From: Prauserella shujinwangii
GTDB lineage: Bacteria > Actinomycetota > Actinomycetes > Mycobacteriales > Pseudonocardiaceae
Length of the DNA stretch: 64,000 bases
Direction: 5' to 3'
Assembly: GCF_003001955.1 (NCBI RefSeq)
Contig: NZ_PVNH01000004.1
Span: forward strand, 372,001-436,000
Below the pieces are notes generated by a model. It worked only from the letters and a program-made list of their open reading frames with translations. It was not told where the DNA came from and made no database searches. Position 1 is the first letter of the stretch. Every line of letters begins with the position of its first letter. Of this stretch, positions 1 to 9,563 are shown in pieces. Both the position numbers and the translations under genes were made by a program.

Positions 1-92
1 TCTCGACATCTATGACAACATGGCGGTGGCTTGGCCCGGCGCCGGGGCAGGTCCCGCGTCATCCGGAGCGCGACACCACCAGGGGGATGGTC

Positions 93-2222
93 ATGGCTGA
101 CACGGTCCGCATCGCACGGTTGCTGCGCGCTTGCATGGAGGTGCTTCGGGACGCCGGCAAGCCGACGCACGGACGAGAGGTCCTGCGGCAGGTTGCCGAG
201 CGGGTATCGCCCACACCTTACGAGCAGGAGTACGTTGGCACCGGTGCCCAGCAACAGCCGCGTTGGGAAAACCACCTGCGCTGGTACACCGGAGACGCGG
301 CGACCGTCGGCTGGTTGACCAAGCGGGATGGTCTGTGGGAGCTGACCGAGGCCGGAGAGACCGCCCTCGACGTCTACGGCGATGAGCAGCTGGCCGCCGA
401 GCTCAAACGACGGTACGGCGATATTCGACGGCAACGAGCAGAGGCCGCCAGGAAGCTCGAAGGTACCGAACGGGTGATCGCCCGCATGTTGAGCGTGGTC
501 GAACCCGGCTTCTGGACCTCCTACGAAGACCTGGCCGAACTTGCCGGCGTGTCCCCGGAGACGATCGGCCATTACCTGGCAGGCGCGAGCAGTCGTATCG
601 CGGGCGAACACCGACTCGCGTTCGCCGACGGAAGGCTGCCGTCCGAAGAGTTTCTCAACTTCCGGCAGCGGGGTACCGATCCGGCCGCCAGACTGCGGTC
701 CGAGGGTGTCGAGTTCGACGACACAGGCCGTCCGTCACAGACCCAGCGGATGACTGCGGTCGAGATCGAGGCCAGGTTGTCCGAAATGGACGACGACGAA
801 CCCGACGAGTCACCGACGACTCGCGCCTGGTTGGTCCGCGGGTCCGCAGTGGACGGCCGCGACCTGGTGCCCGTGTGGCAGGAGAGGGGGTCTGTCTCTC
901 TTGCCGCGTCGAGTCTCCGTCCGGTCACACCTCCGGTTTCCCGGTCGGAGCTGAAGAGTGTCGTCGAAGAGGACTATCAGCACAAGTCCTACGCCGCACG
1001 CAACGCGAAGCTGGACGAGTTCGACGCCTTCTGCAACCGCATGCGGATAGGTGACTTCGTGCTGACCACCAGCCAGGGCAAAGCCTACGTCGGCCACATC
1101 ACGGGAGAAGCCATCTATGCCGCCTCCTCGGACAACAGGTCCAATCTCCGACGTAAGGTCAGATGGCTGAACACTACCCAACCGGTACCGTTCAGCAACT
1201 TGCCCCGGCCGCTGCCCGCCAAACTGCACAGTCAGGCTGACGTGGTCGAGCTGACCGAGGACATGGCCGCGATCGAACGGCTCATCCACGGCCTGGGCGT
1301 GACGCTGGCCCCCTCGCAGACCGAGTCGCCGGGACCACGGTCGTTCCCTGCCGTGACCTCGGATATGGCGGAGGAGCTGCTGCTCGACCGGCACTGGCTG
1401 CAACGGCAGGTCGATCTCCTGCGGGAGCGCAAGCAGCTGATCTTCTACGGTCCACCCGGCACCGGGAAGACCTACCTGGCATGTGCGTTCGCCGACAAAC
1501 TGGCTGACCCCAGCGCGATCAAGCTCGTGCAGTTCCACCCTTCGTACACCTACGAGGACTTCTTCGAGGGCTTTCGCCCGGTGCCCGGCGGATCCGGCAA
1601 GCTGGAGTTCGATCTACGACCGGGGCCACTGCGTGACCTCGTCGATGCGGCCCGAGCGAACCCGACCGAGCCGTACTTCCTCATTATCGACGAGATCAAC
1701 CGGGCGAATCTCCCGAAGGTGTTCGGTGAGCTGTACTTCTCGCTGGAGTACAGGGATCGGCCGATCAGCCTGATGTACTCAACCGATTCGAACTTCACGT
1801 TGCCGGAGAACCTGTTCGTCATCGGCACGATGAACACCGCCGACCGATCGATCACGCAACTCGACGCGGCGATTCGTCGGCGGTTCGCGTTCGTCGAGCT
1901 GCACCCAGATCAGCCGCCCGTCGCTGACCTGCTTGCGCGATGGCTCGAACGGCTGGACAAGGAGGGAGGGCTCGAACACCATCGCGACGCACCGGCTGTG
2001 CTGTCCGCGTTGAACGACCGCATTCGTGATCGGGATCTCGCCATCGGTCCTTCCTATCTGATGCGGAAGGAGATCTACCTGCACGAGGACGGTCTGGAAC
2101 GCGTGTGGGAGCACTCCATCTTGCCGTTGCTCGCGGAGTATCACCACGGCGCCTCGCGGTCGCGGCTGGACGAGTACAGGCTGAGCGAGTTGCGTCCTTC
2201 GGCTGGCTCTCTAGACGAGTAG
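93..2222 (+). CDS. mcrB: McrB-like AAA+ GTPase of a type IV restriction system, with three N-terminal sensor modules
   Basis: Motor and recognition subunit of a McrBC-type restriction system that would cut modified DNA together with the next gene. Seen (709 aa from ATG 93): an Mrr_N-like winged helix near residues 20-95 (WENHLRWYTGDAATVGWL), an alkyltransferase-like (MGMT/ATL) helix module near 121-190, an EVE/PUA-like stretch near 245-395, then the AAA+ domain with P-loop GPPGTGKT at 453-460, Walker B LIIDEIN near 530 and the McrB signature MNTADRS near 580. ATG 93 is preferred over upstream in-frame starts because AGGGGGA lies 6 nt before it. The mcrC stop-start gap is 3 nt. GTPase identity is firm; the sensor assignments are inferred from residue patterns. 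Confidence 0.87.
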   Translation: MADTVRIARLLRACMEVLRDAGKPTHGREVLRQVAERVSPTPYEQEYVGTGAQQQPRWENHLRWYTGDAATVGWLTKRDGLWELTEAGETALDVYGDEQLAAELKRRYGDIRRQRAEAARKLEGTERVIARMLSVVEPGFWTSYEDLAELAGVSPETIGHYLAGASSRIAGEHRLAFADGRLPSEEFLNFRQRGTDPAARLRSEGVEFDDTGRPSQTQRMTAVEIEARLSEMDDDEPDESPTTRAWLVRGSAVDGRDLVPVWQERGSVSLAASSLRPVTPPVSRSELKSVVEEDYQHKSYAARNAKLDEFDAFCNRMRIGDFVLTTSQGKAYVGHITGEAIYAASSDNRSNLRRKVRWLNTTQPVPFSNLPRPLPAKLHSQADVVELTEDMAAIERLIHGLGVTLAPSQTESPGPRSFPAVTSDMAEELLLDRHWLQRQVDLLRERKQLIFYGPPGTGKTYLACAFADKLADPSAIKLVQFHPSYTYEDFFEGFRPVPGGSGKLEFDLRPGPLRDLVDAARANPTEPYFLIIDEINRANLPKVFGELYFSLEYRDRPISLMYSTDSNFTLPENLFVIGTMNTADRSITQLDAAIRRRFAFVELHPDQPPVADLLARWLERLDKEGGLEHHRDAPAVLSALNDRIRDRDLAIGPSYLMRKEIYLHEDGLERVWEHSILPLLAEYHHGASRSRLDEYRLSELRPSAGSLDE

Positions 2223-2225
2223 CGG

Positions 2226-3398
2226 ATGGACCCGATCGAGTTGGCCGAGACCGGCACTCACTACCGCCGGCTGACCGAGGAACAGGCCGAGCTGCTGCGC
2301 GATTCCGGAATCGTCAAGGTGTCCAGGGCGCCGCGCTCGGGCGAGTTGTGGCAGCTGTCTGCCAAGACGTCCGTGGGCGTCGCGAGGGTCGGCGACATGG
2401 AGGTGTGGATCAAGCCCAAGCTGCCGATCAGGCGACTGCTGTTTCTTCTCGGCTACGCCCACAACCTGCAGGGCTGGCGGGATGATCCGGTGCAGGTCAG
2501 TGAGGATACCGGCATCGTTTCCGCGTTCGGGCAGTTGCTCTGGCGGCAGGTGGAAACCGCCCTGCGCGGCGGGCTGTACCGCGGGTATCGCACTGACGAA
2601 GAGACCTCCCATGTGATGCGGGGCAGGGTGCTCATGTCTCAGCAGGTGCGTCGGCATCACGGCCGGGCGGTTCCGATGGAGATTACCTACGACGACTTCA
2701 CTCCGGACACGGCGGAGAACCAGATTCTTCTTGCGGCTGTCGGTCGCTTGCTGGAGGAACCCAGGCTGGACGACGTTGCCCGGAACAGGCTGGAAGCGCA
2801 GTACGACCAGCTTGCCGCGGTAGCCTCACCGGTCCGGGGGCCGACGTTGCCCGCGTGGCAATCGAATCGCCGTAACCAGCACTACAAACCCGCCCTGGAG
2901 CTTGCCGAGCTGGTCTGGAACGCCACCTCCCCGGAGTATCCGCGCGGTACGATTCGAGTAACCGGCTTCCTGTTCCCTCTGGACAAGGTCTTCGAGGCCT
3001 TTCTCGCCAAGGTTCTCGACGAACACCTGTGTCGAACACACGGTGGCCACCTCAACGAGCAGAAGGAACTCCACCTCGACGAGGGCCGCACTGTGACGAT
3101 CAGGCCCGATCTGGTCTGGAAAAGGGGAGGTAGGGCCGCGGCGGTCATCGACGCCAAGTACAAAGTGGAGGGCAAGGGCCGCGCCAGCGAACTCTACCAA
3201 CTCCTTGCCTACTGCTCGGTGCTTGGCGCCAGGGGCGGGTACCTGGTGTATGCAGGCGGCGATGCCCAACCGGGCCGGTACGTCGTGCGCAACGCCGGCA
3301 CCCGCCTTGTGTGCTACGCGCTGAACCTGGACCAGCAACCGGAACCCCTGCTCGCCCAGCTGCAACGGCTGGCCAACGACGTCGCGACCATCGACTGA
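2226..3398 (+). CDS. mcrC: McrC-like PD-(D/E)XK nuclease subunit
   Basis: Nuclease partner of the upstream McrB-like motor. The 390-residue length fits McrC. Seen: an N-terminal beta-rich region, then a PD-(D/E)XK core with the acidic IRPDLVW near residues 292-298 followed by the VIDAKYK strand near 308-314, where D and the lysine are catalytic in the family. It starts 3 nt after the mcrB stop, so the two are almost certainly translated together. A short hairpin (arms GGTGAC/GTCACC, 3402-3419) and a decayed palindromic repeat follow, separating the restriction pair from the biotin genes. Confidence 0.88.
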   Translation: MDPIELAETGTHYRRLTEEQAELLRDSGIVKVSRAPRSGELWQLSAKTSVGVARVGDMEVWIKPKLPIRRLLFLLGYAHNLQGWRDDPVQVSEDTGIVSAFGQLLWRQVETALRGGLYRGYRTDEETSHVMRGRVLMSQQVRRHHGRAVPMEITYDDFTPDTAENQILLAAVGRLLEEPRLDDVARNRLEAQYDQLAAVASPVRGPTLPAWQSNRRNQHYKPALELAELVWNATSPEYPRGTIRVTGFLFPLDKVFEAFLAKVLDEHLCRTHGGHLNEQKELHLDEGRTVTIRPDLVWKRGGRAAAVIDAKYKVEGKGRASELYQLLAYCSVLGARGGYLVYAGGDAQPGRYVVRNAGTRLVCYALNLDQQPEPLLAQLQRLANDVATID

Positions 3399-3401
3399 CA
3401 C

Positions 3402-3460
3402 GGTGACAAGCCGGTCACCACTCGTGAGTGTTCGTGGTGTTCAACGCGAGTTTCTCACTC
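3402..3460. repeat. End-of-operon hairpin plus decayed copy of the CTCGTGAGTG palindromic repeat
   Basis: Directly after mcrC there is a small inverted repeat (GGTGAC at 3402-3407, GTCACC at 3414-3419), then CTCGTGAGTG at 3421-3430 and a diverged opposite arm ending near 3460 (CTCACTC). The same CTCGTGAGTG element in better condition lies at 17471-17516 and 58008-58053. It may act as a terminator between mcrC and bioA, although there is no U-tract. Confidence 0.5.
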
Positions 3461-3493
3461 AGACGCGGTGCTCGGCTCCGTTCGCCGATTTCG

Positions 3494-3499
3494 TAGAGT
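3494..3499 (+). promoter_or_regulatory. Putative -10 element of leaderless bioA
   Basis: TAGAGT lies exactly 7 nt before ATG 3507 and no Shine-Dalgarno sequence is present. The same spacing recurs before several other genes in this window (bioD, 15390, hisD, lpd), which suggests leaderless transcripts. Confidence 0.45.
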
Positions 3500-3506
3500 G
3501 CGGCCC

Positions 3507-4787
3507 ATGACGCCCGATGAGCTGCTCGCCCTGGACGCCGAACACGTGTGGCACCCGTACGGGCCCATGCCGGGCACGGTGCCGCCGCTGCTGGTCAGCG
3601 AGGCGTCGGGGGTGCGGCTCACGCTCGCGGACGGGCGCGAGCTGGTCGACGGCATGTCGTCGTGGTGGTCGGCGATCCACGGCTACCGGCACCCGGTGCT
3701 CGACGCGGCGCTGACCGAGCAGGCCGGGCGGATGAGCCACGTCATGTTCGGCGGGCTCACCCACGAGCCGGCGATCCGGCTCGCCACCACCCTGGCCGAC
3801 ATCACCCCCGAGGGGCTGCGGCACGTCTTCCTCTGCGACTCCGGGTCGGTCTCGGTCGAGGTCGCCATCAAGATGTGCCTGCAGTACTGGCGCTCACTGG
3901 GCAAGCCCGGCAAGCGCAAGCTGCTCACCTGGCGCGGCGGGTACCACGGCGACACGTTCCACCCGATGAGCGTGTGCGACCCGGAAGGGGGCATGCACGC
4001 CCTGTGGCGCGGGGTGCTGCCGGAGCAGGTGTTCGTGCCCGCACCGCCGTCCGGGTTCGACGCCGAACCCGACCAGTCCTATCTGGACACCCTGGAACGG
4101 GAGATCGCGCGGCACGCGGACGAGGTGGCCGCGGTGATCGTGGAGCCGGTGGTGCAGGGCGCGGGTGGCATGCGGTTCCATCACCCGGAGTACCTGCGCG
4201 CCCTGCGTGAGGCCACCGAACGGCACGGCGTCCTGCTGGTCTTCGACGAGATCGCCACCGGCTTCGGCCGCACCGGCAGGCTCTTCGCGGCCGAGCACGC
4301 CGGCGTCGCCCCGGACGTGCTCTGCGTCGGCAAGGCGCTCACCGGCGGCTATCTGACGATGGCGGCGGCGCTGTGCACCGGTGAGGTCGCACGTGGCATC
4401 TCCGCGGGGGAGGTGCCCGTCCTCGCGCACGGCCCGACGTTCATGGGCAACCCGCTCGCCTCGGCGGTCGCGAACGCGTCGATCGGGCTCCTGCTGGACA
4501 CCGACTGGCGTTCCGACGTCCGCCGCATCGAGGCCGGGCTGCGAACGGGTCTGGCCCCCGCCGCCGACCTCCCCGTCGTGGTGGACGTGCGTGTCCTCGG
4601 CGCGATCGGCGTGGTGCAGCTCGACCACCAGGTGGACATGGCGGAGGCCACGCGCGTGGTGACCGGGCACGGGGTGTGGCTGCGCCCGTTCCGGGACATG
4701 ATCTACACGATGCCGCCGTACGTCACCGGCGACTCCGACGTCGCGCTGATCGCGGACGCGATGCTCGCGGCGGCGCGAACGGCGTGA
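3507..4787 (+). CDS. bioA: Adenosylmethionine-8-amino-7-oxononanoate aminotransferase (DAPA synthase)
   Basis: PLP-dependent class III aminotransferase that converts 7-keto-8-aminopelargonate to 7,8-diaminopelargonate with SAM as amino donor, in biotin synthesis. Seen (426 aa): the BioA N-terminus [13 protein letters not shown], the substrate/PLP region [13 protein letters not shown], the [14 protein letters not shown] cofactor loop and the Schiff-base lysine in [15 protein letters not shown]. Start ATG 3507 is chosen because homologues begin just before [10 protein letters not shown] and a -10 hexamer sits 7 nt upstream. bioD and bioB follow after a transporter gene. Confidence 0.95.
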   Translation: MTPDELLALDAEHVWHPYGPMPGTVPPLLVSEASGVRLTLADGRELVDGMSSWWSAIHGYRHPVLDAALTEQAGRMSHVMFGGLTHEPAIRLATTLADITPEGLRHVFLCDSGSVSVEVAIKMCLQYWRSLGKPGKRKLLTWRGGYHGDTFHPMSVCDPEGGMHALWRGVLPEQVFVPAPPSGFDAEPDQSYLDTLEREIARHADEVAAVIVEPVVQGAGGMRFHHPEYLRALREATERHGVLLVFDEIATGFGRTGRLFAAEHAGVAPDVLCVGKALTGGYLTMAAALCTGEVARGISAGEVPVLAHGPTFMGNPLASAVANASIGLLLDTDWRSDVRRIEAGLRTGLAPAADLPVVVDVRVLGAIGVVQLDHQVDMAEATRVVTGHGVWLRPFRDMIYTMPPYVTGDSDVALIADAMLAAARTA

Positions 4788-5133
4788 TCGCGACGCTCAC
4801 GCCCCAATTTCACCCGATCCAGTCCCGTCCCCTTGCCAACGGGCATCCACCTCCATTCGCGATCACCCACCGCCACGATGCTCACCGCCCCACATATGGA
4901 TCAGGTGAGACGTGGCACACGTTCCGTGGGCCGCATCCTCCTCGTGATCGGCCCTTCGTGACCACCGGGACCTCCGCGGAACGCGAGAGCCTCTTCACGT
5001 AGCGGACTTTTCTCGTCACGTCCGGTTATCTGTGATCAACGGGTCGTCACGGCTGCCGGCCCGACATGCGGTGCCGTCAGGTTTCGCAGAGCAAAGACAC
5101 CGTGTGCCGGAACGACAACCGGGAGGTTTGCGT
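4788..5133. other. Intergenic region between bioA and the SulP-carbonic anhydrase gene
   Basis: 346 bp without a convincing gene. I see a possible -10 hexamer TTATCT at 5026-5031 without a matching -35, and the ribosome binding site GGGAGG at 5121-5126 for the next gene. No strong hairpin or operator was recognised. Confidence 0.4.
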
Positions 5134-7404
5134 ATGAAGAGGACAGTGGGGGAGAGCGGGGCGGGCGAGACCCGGATCCGGCCCCGGCTCGCGCTGGCGA
5201 GCGTGCTGAGGTACGACCTGCCCGCCTCCCTGGTGGTGTTCCTCGTCGCGGTGCCGCTGTCACTGGGCATCGCCCTCGCGTCCGGCGCCCCGATCGTCGC
5301 CGGGCTCATCGCCGCCGTCATCGGCGGCATCGTCGCCGGTGCGTTCGGCGGTTCGGCGCTGCAGGTCAGCGGGCCCGCCGCCGGGCTCACCGTGGTGATG
5401 GCCGAGACGATCGACCGGTTCGGCTGGGCCGCCACCTGCGCGCTGACGGTGGCGGCGGGCGCGTTGCAGATCCTGTTCGGGCTCAGCCGCGTCGCCCGCG
5501 CCGCGCTCGCCATCTCACCGGCCATCGTGCACGGCATGCTCGCCGGGATCGGTGTCACGCTGGTCCTGGCACAGCTGCACATCGTGCTCGGCGGGTCGCC
5601 GCAGAGCTCGGCGATCGACAACATCGTCGCGCTGCCCGGGCAGATCGTCGGCCACCACGACACGGCGGCCTTCATCGGCGTGCTGACCATCGCGATCCTG
5701 CTGGGCTGGAGCAGGCTGCCCGCCGCGATCCGCAAGGTCCCCGGCCCGCTCGCGGCCATCACCGCGGTCACGGCGCTGGCCGCGGCCACCGGCATGTCGC
5801 TGGAGCGGGTCAGCCTGCCCGGCGACCTGCTCGCCATCAGCTTCGCTCCCGAGGTGCCCGACGCGGGCTGGTTCGACATCGGCCTCGCGGTGCTCACCAT
5901 CGCGCTGATCGCGAGCGTCGAGTCGCTGCTGTGCGCGGTCGCCGTCGACCGCATGCACACCGGGCCGAGGGCCAACCTCAACCGGGAGCTGGTCGGGCAG
6001 GGCCTGGCCAACATGGCCTCCGGGGCCGCGGGCGGCCTGCCGGTCACCGGCGTGATCGTGCGCAGCTCCACCAACGTCGCGGCCGGCGCGCGCAGCAGGG
6101 CGTCGGGTGTGCTGCACGGCGTCTGGGTCCTGCTGTTCACCGTCGCGCTGGCGGGGCTGGTCGAGAGCATCCCGCTGGCCGCGCTGGCCGGGCTCCTCGT
6201 CTACGTCGGGGCCCGGCTGGTGGACGCGCAGCACATCCGCGAGGTGCTCAAGCACGGCGACCTCCCGCTGTACCTGGTCACGCTCGCCGGGGTGGTCTTC
6301 ATCGACCTGCTGACCGGCGTGCTGATCGGCATCGCGCTGTCGCTGGTGCTCATGCTCCGCCGCACGATGTGGTCGGGGATCCACGCCGAGGGCCAGGGCG
6401 ACCGGTGGCGCGTCGTGGTCGAGGGAGCGCTCACCTTCCTCTCCGTGCCGCGCCTGTCGGCGGTGCTCGGTTCGCTGCCGCAGGGCAGCCGGGTCACTTT
6501 GGAGCTCGTCGTCGACTACCTGGACCACGCGGCGTTCGAATGCCTCTCCGACTGGCAGCAGGCGCACGAACGGAGCGGCGGCACCGTCGTGGTCGACGAG
6601 GTCGGGCACCCGTGGTTCGAGCGCGGCAAGTCCGACTCGCCGATCGTCCGCAGGGACGCCGCCCGGCCGGTGCTGCCGCGCTGGCTGGCGCCGTGGTCCG
6701 AGTGGCAGGCCAAGGACGCGGGGGTCGCGGTCCCCGGCCAGCGCACCGGTCCGCCCGGTACGGCGCTGATGCGCCGCGGCACCTCGGAGTTCCAGTGGCG
6801 GACGGCGCCCCTCATGCAGGAGACGCTGAGCAAGCTCGCGATGGGCCAGGAGCCGCACACGCTGTTCCTCACGTGCGCCGACGCGCGGATCGTGCCGAAC
6901 CTCATCACCACGAGCGGGCCCGGTGACCTGTTCACCGTGCGTAATGTCGGCAACTTCGTGCCGCGGGACTCGGCCGACCGGTCGGTGGCGGCCTGCCTCG
7001 AGTACGCGGTGCGCGTGCTCGGCGTCCGGGAGGTCGTGGTGTGCGGTCACTCCTCGTGCGGGGCGATGCAGGCCCTGCTCGGCGGAGCCCCGGACGGGCT
7101 GCCCGCCGTGGAGAGCTGGCTGGTGCACGGCGAGCCGACCCTCCGGCGGGCGGCGGCGGGCACGCTCACCCTCGACGGGGAGGAACCCGCGCTCGAGGCC
7201 GACCGGCTCGCGCTGCACAACGTGCTGCAGCAGCTCGACCACCTGCGGGCCGATCCGCTGGTGGCGGAGGCGGAACGCCGGGGCGAACTCCACCTCACCG
7301 GGATGTACTTCGACGTCGGCCGCGCCCAGGTGTACCTCTTCGACAGCGACACCGGCGACTTCGTCCCCGCCGGGGCGGAGCAGCCCGCGCTGGGGCAGAC
7401 GTGA
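5134..7404 (+). CDS. SulP-family (SLC26) anion transporter fused to a beta-carbonic anhydrase
   Basis: Probable bicarbonate transporter with its own carbonic anhydrase. The first ~400 residues are hydrophobic with SulP hallmarks (FLVAVPLSLGIALASGAP, then GGSALQVSGPAAGLTV). A degenerate STAS-like stretch follows, and from about residue 540 a beta-carbonic anhydrase domain with zinc ligands C581 (CADAR, including the D583/R585 dyad), H639 and C642 (CGHSSCGAM). Start ATG 5134 has GGGAGG 7 nt upstream; 756 aa. It sits between bioA and bioD; biotin-dependent carboxylases use bicarbonate, so a supply role is a reasonable inference. Substrate (bicarbonate or sulfate) is not proven by sequence. Confidence 0.9.
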   Translation: MKRTVGESGAGETRIRPRLALASVLRYDLPASLVVFLVAVPLSLGIALASGAPIVAGLIAAVIGGIVAGAFGGSALQVSGPAAGLTVVMAETIDRFGWAATCALTVAAGALQILFGLSRVARAALAISPAIVHGMLAGIGVTLVLAQLHIVLGGSPQSSAIDNIVALPGQIVGHHDTAAFIGVLTIAILLGWSRLPAAIRKVPGPLAAITAVTALAAATGMSLERVSLPGDLLAISFAPEVPDAGWFDIGLAVLTIALIASVESLLCAVAVDRMHTGPRANLNRELVGQGLANMASGAAGGLPVTGVIVRSSTNVAAGARSRASGVLHGVWVLLFTVALAGLVESIPLAALAGLLVYVGARLVDAQHIREVLKHGDLPLYLVTLAGVVFIDLLTGVLIGIALSLVLMLRRTMWSGIHAEGQGDRWRVVVEGALTFLSVPRLSAVLGSLPQGSRVTLELVVDYLDHAAFECLSDWQQAHERSGGTVVVDEVGHPWFERGKSDSPIVRRDAARPVLPRWLAPWSEWQAKDAGVAVPGQRTGPPGTALMRRGTSEFQWRTAPLMQETLSKLAMGQEPHTLFLTCADARIVPNLITTSGPGDLFTVRNVGNFVPRDSADRSVAACLEYAVRVLGVREVVVCGHSSCGAMQALLGGAPDGLPAVESWLVHGEPTLRRAAAGTLTLDGEEPALEADRLALHNVLQQLDHLRADPLVAEAERRGELHLTGMYFDVGRAQVYLFDSDTGDFVPAGAEQPALGQT

Positions 7405-7437
7405 AGCCCGGGTGACAGCGGCTCCGGGCCCCGGTAC

Positions 7438-7443
7438 TAGTGT
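7438..7443 (+). promoter_or_regulatory. Putative -10 element of leaderless bioD
   Basis: TAGTGT with 7 nt to the GTG at 7451 and no ribosome binding site between. It implies that bioD can be transcribed separately from the transporter gene. Confidence 0.45.
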
Positions 7444-7450
7444 CGCTGCC

Positions 7451-8176
7451 GTGACCGTGCTGGTGATCTCTGGAACGGGGACCGGCGTCGGCAAGACCGT
7501 GGTGACCGCGGCGATCGCCGCGCTCGCGCGCGACCGCGGTGAGGGCGTCGCCGTGCTCAAGCCCGCGCAGACGGGCGTGGCGCAGGACGAGGCGGGCGAT
7601 CTCGCGGACGTCCGGCGCCTCGCCGGTGATGACGTGCCCACCCGGGAGCTGCGCCGCTATCCCGATCCGCTGTCGCCGGAGGCCGCCGCCCGGCACAGCG
7701 GGTTCCCGGAGGTCACCCCGGCCGAGGCCGCCCGGTCCGCCGCCGAACTGCACGAGCACCACCAGCTGGTGCTCGTCGAGGGCGCGGGCGGGCTGCTGGT
7801 GCGCTTCGACTCCGCCGGAGGAACGCTCGCCGACGTGGCCTGGTCGCTGGCCGCGCCGGTGGTGATCGTCGCGCAGGCCGGGCTGGGCACGCTCAACGCC
7901 ACGGCGCTGACCGCCGAGGTGGCCACCCGGCGGGGGCTGAACGTACTGGGCGTGATCATCGGGTCGTGGCCAGCCGAGCCGGACCTCGCCGCGCGCTCCA
8001 ACGTCACCGACCTGCCCGTCGCGGCCGGGGCGCCACTGCTCGGCGTGCTCCCCGAGGGGCTCGGCGGGGCCGGGCGAGCGGAGTTCCTCGAGGAGGCAAG
8101 GCGAGGCCTCTCGCCGTGGTTCGGCGGCGAGTTCGACCCCGACTGCTTCGCGGGCCGGGCATCAGCGCAGACGTGA
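7451..8176 (+). CDS. bioD: Dethiobiotin synthetase
   Basis: ATP-dependent carboxylation of 7,8-diaminopelargonate to dethiobiotin, the penultimate step of biotin synthesis. Seen (241 aa): the N-terminal P-loop [10 protein letters not shown], the KPAQTG substrate motif and the VEGAGGLLV loop, all typical of BioD. GTG 7451 is the only start that places the P-loop at the very N-terminus. The spacing to the preceding stop is 46 nt and a -10-like hexamer ends 7 nt before the start. bioB follows after 76 nt. Confidence 0.94.
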   Translation: MTVLVISGTGTGVGKTVVTAAIAALARDRGEGVAVLKPAQTGVAQDEAGDLADVRRLAGDDVPTRELRRYPDPLSPEAAARHSGFPEVTPAEAARSAAELHEHHQLVLVEGAGGLLVRFDSAGGTLADVAWSLAAPVVIVAQAGLGTLNATALTAEVATRRGLNVLGVIIGSWPAEPDLAARSNVTDLPVAAGAPLLGVLPEGLGGAGRAEFLEEARRGLSPWFGGEFDPDCFAGRASAQT

Positions 8177-8252
8177 CGCACGTCGCTGTACCGTGCCCGC
8201 ACCGTCAGTCACACTCACCGAGCACGCCAACGATCCGCACAAAGGAGATGCC

Positions 8253-9281
8253 GTGACGGCCGTAGCCGACGAGACGACCACCGAGGCGGACATCCTCGCG
8301 GTGGCGCGGGAGCAGGTACTCGAGCGCGGCGAGGGACTGTCCGAACGGCAGGTGCTCGACGTGCTCCGGCTGGCCGACGACCGGGTGCCGGAACTGCTCG
8401 CGCTGGCCCACGAGGTCCGCATGCGCTGGTGTGGTCCCGAGGTCGAGGTCGAGGGCATCGTCAGCCTGAAGACCGGCGGCTGCCCGGAGGACTGCCACTT
8501 CTGCTCCCAGTCCGGCCGGTTCCCGACCCCCGTGCGCTCGGCGTGGCTCGACATCCCCGGCCTCGTCAAGGCCGCCGCGGAGACCGCCGCCACCGGGGCG
8601 ACCGAGTTCTGCATCGTCGCCGCCGTGCGCGGCCCGGACGCCCGCCTGCTCTCCCAGGTCCGGGACGGCATCAAGGCCATCCGCGAGTCCGGCAACGACA
8701 TCCAGATCGCCTGCTCGCTCGGCATGCTCACGCAGGAACAAGTCGACGAGCTCGTCGAGATGGGCGTGCACCGGTACAACCACAACCTCGAGACCGCCCG
8801 CTCCCATTTCCCGAACGTCGTCACCACGCACACGTGGGAGGAGCGCTGGGAGACGCTGCGCATGGTCCGCGAGGCCGGGATGGAGGTGTGCTGCGGCGGC
8901 ATCCTCGGCATGGGGGAGACCGACGAGCAGCGGGCCGAGTTCGCCGTGCAGCTCGCCGAGCTGGACCCGCACGAGGTCCCGATGAACTTCCTCATCCCGC
9001 AGCCCGGCACGCCGTACGAGTCCTACGACGTCATCGAGGGCAAGGACGCGCTGCGTCTCGTCGCCGCGTTCCGCCTGGCCATGCCGCGCACCATGCTCCG
9101 GTTCGCGGGCGGCCGGGAACTCACCCTCGGCGACCTCGGCGCCGAACAGGGGATGCTCGGCGGTATCAACGCGATCATCGTCGGCAACTACCTGACCAAC
9201 CTGGGCAGGCCCGCCGAGCAGGACCTCGAGATGCTCTCCGGTCTCAAGATGCCGATCAAGGCGCTCAGCGAGACGATATGA
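8253..9281 (+). CDS. bioB: Biotin synthase (radical SAM)
   Basis: Inserts sulfur into dethiobiotin. Seen (342 aa): radical-SAM cysteines C77, C81 and C84 in [10 protein letters not shown], and the family sequences [18 protein letters not shown] and [13 protein letters not shown] 8253 follows an excellent AAAGGAG at 8241-8247; an earlier in-frame GTG at 8193 lacks a ribosome binding site. The last codons overlap the next small gene by 4 nt (ATGA), which fits the need of actinobacterial BioB for an auxiliary protein. Confidence 0.95.
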   Translation: MTAVADETTTEADILAVAREQVLERGEGLSERQVLDVLRLADDRVPELLALAHEVRMRWCGPEVEVEGIVSLKTGGCPEDCHFCSQSGRFPTPVRSAWLDIPGLVKAAAETAATGATEFCIVAAVRGPDARLLSQVRDGIKAIRESGNDIQIACSLGMLTQEQVDELVEMGVHRYNHNLETARSHFPNVVTTHTWEERWETLRMVREAGMEVCCGGILGMGETDEQRAEFAVQLAELDPHEVPMNFLIPQPGTPYESYDVIEGKDALRLVAAFRLAMPRTMLRFAGGRELTLGDLGAEQGMLGGINAIIVGNYLTNLGRPAEQDLEMLSGLKMPIKALSETI

Positions 9282-9487
9282 CCGACCGCTTCTGCGTCCA
9301 CTGTGGACAGGCCTACGACGGCTCGGGGCACGCGGAGTGCCGGAACCCCCGCACCGCGCTGGAGCCGCCGCGGTACTGCCCGCAGTGCGCGCGCAGGATG
9401 GTCGTGCAGGTGACACCGAGCGGGTGGCAGGCGCGGTGCAGCAGGCACGGCGAGGCCACCTCGGCGGACGCGCCCGCCCCCGGCTGA
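9278..9487 (+). CDS. bsaP: Biotin synthase auxiliary protein (BsaP-like), small Cys-rich protein
   Basis: A 69-residue protein with metal-binding pairs C6/C9 and C34/C37 and further H18, C21, C54 and H57. It overlaps bioB by 4 nt. In M. tuberculosis the gene directly after bioB, Rv1590 (BsaP), is required for BioB activity; position, size and cysteine pattern match. I therefore infer that it supports sulfur/iron-sulfur supply to BioB. The identification rests on synteny and motif, not on an alignment. Confidence 0.8.
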   Translation: MTDRFCVHCGQAYDGSGHAECRNPRTALEPPRYCPQCARRMVVQVTPSGWQARCSRHGEATSADAPAPG

Positions 9488-9521
9488 CGGCGTCCCAGGT
9501 GGCGGCCGTTTCCCCATGCTC

Positions 9522-9527
9522 TAGGCT
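9522..9527 (+). promoter_or_regulatory. Possible -10 element for the DUF2567 gene
   Basis: TAGGCT lies 36 nt before GTG 9564, leaving a short leader that contains GGAGG at 9553-9557. No clear -35 was seen. Confidence 0.3.
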
Positions 9528-9563
9528 CGCGCGGGGAGCGGCGAGTCGCGATGGAGGTCCGCA

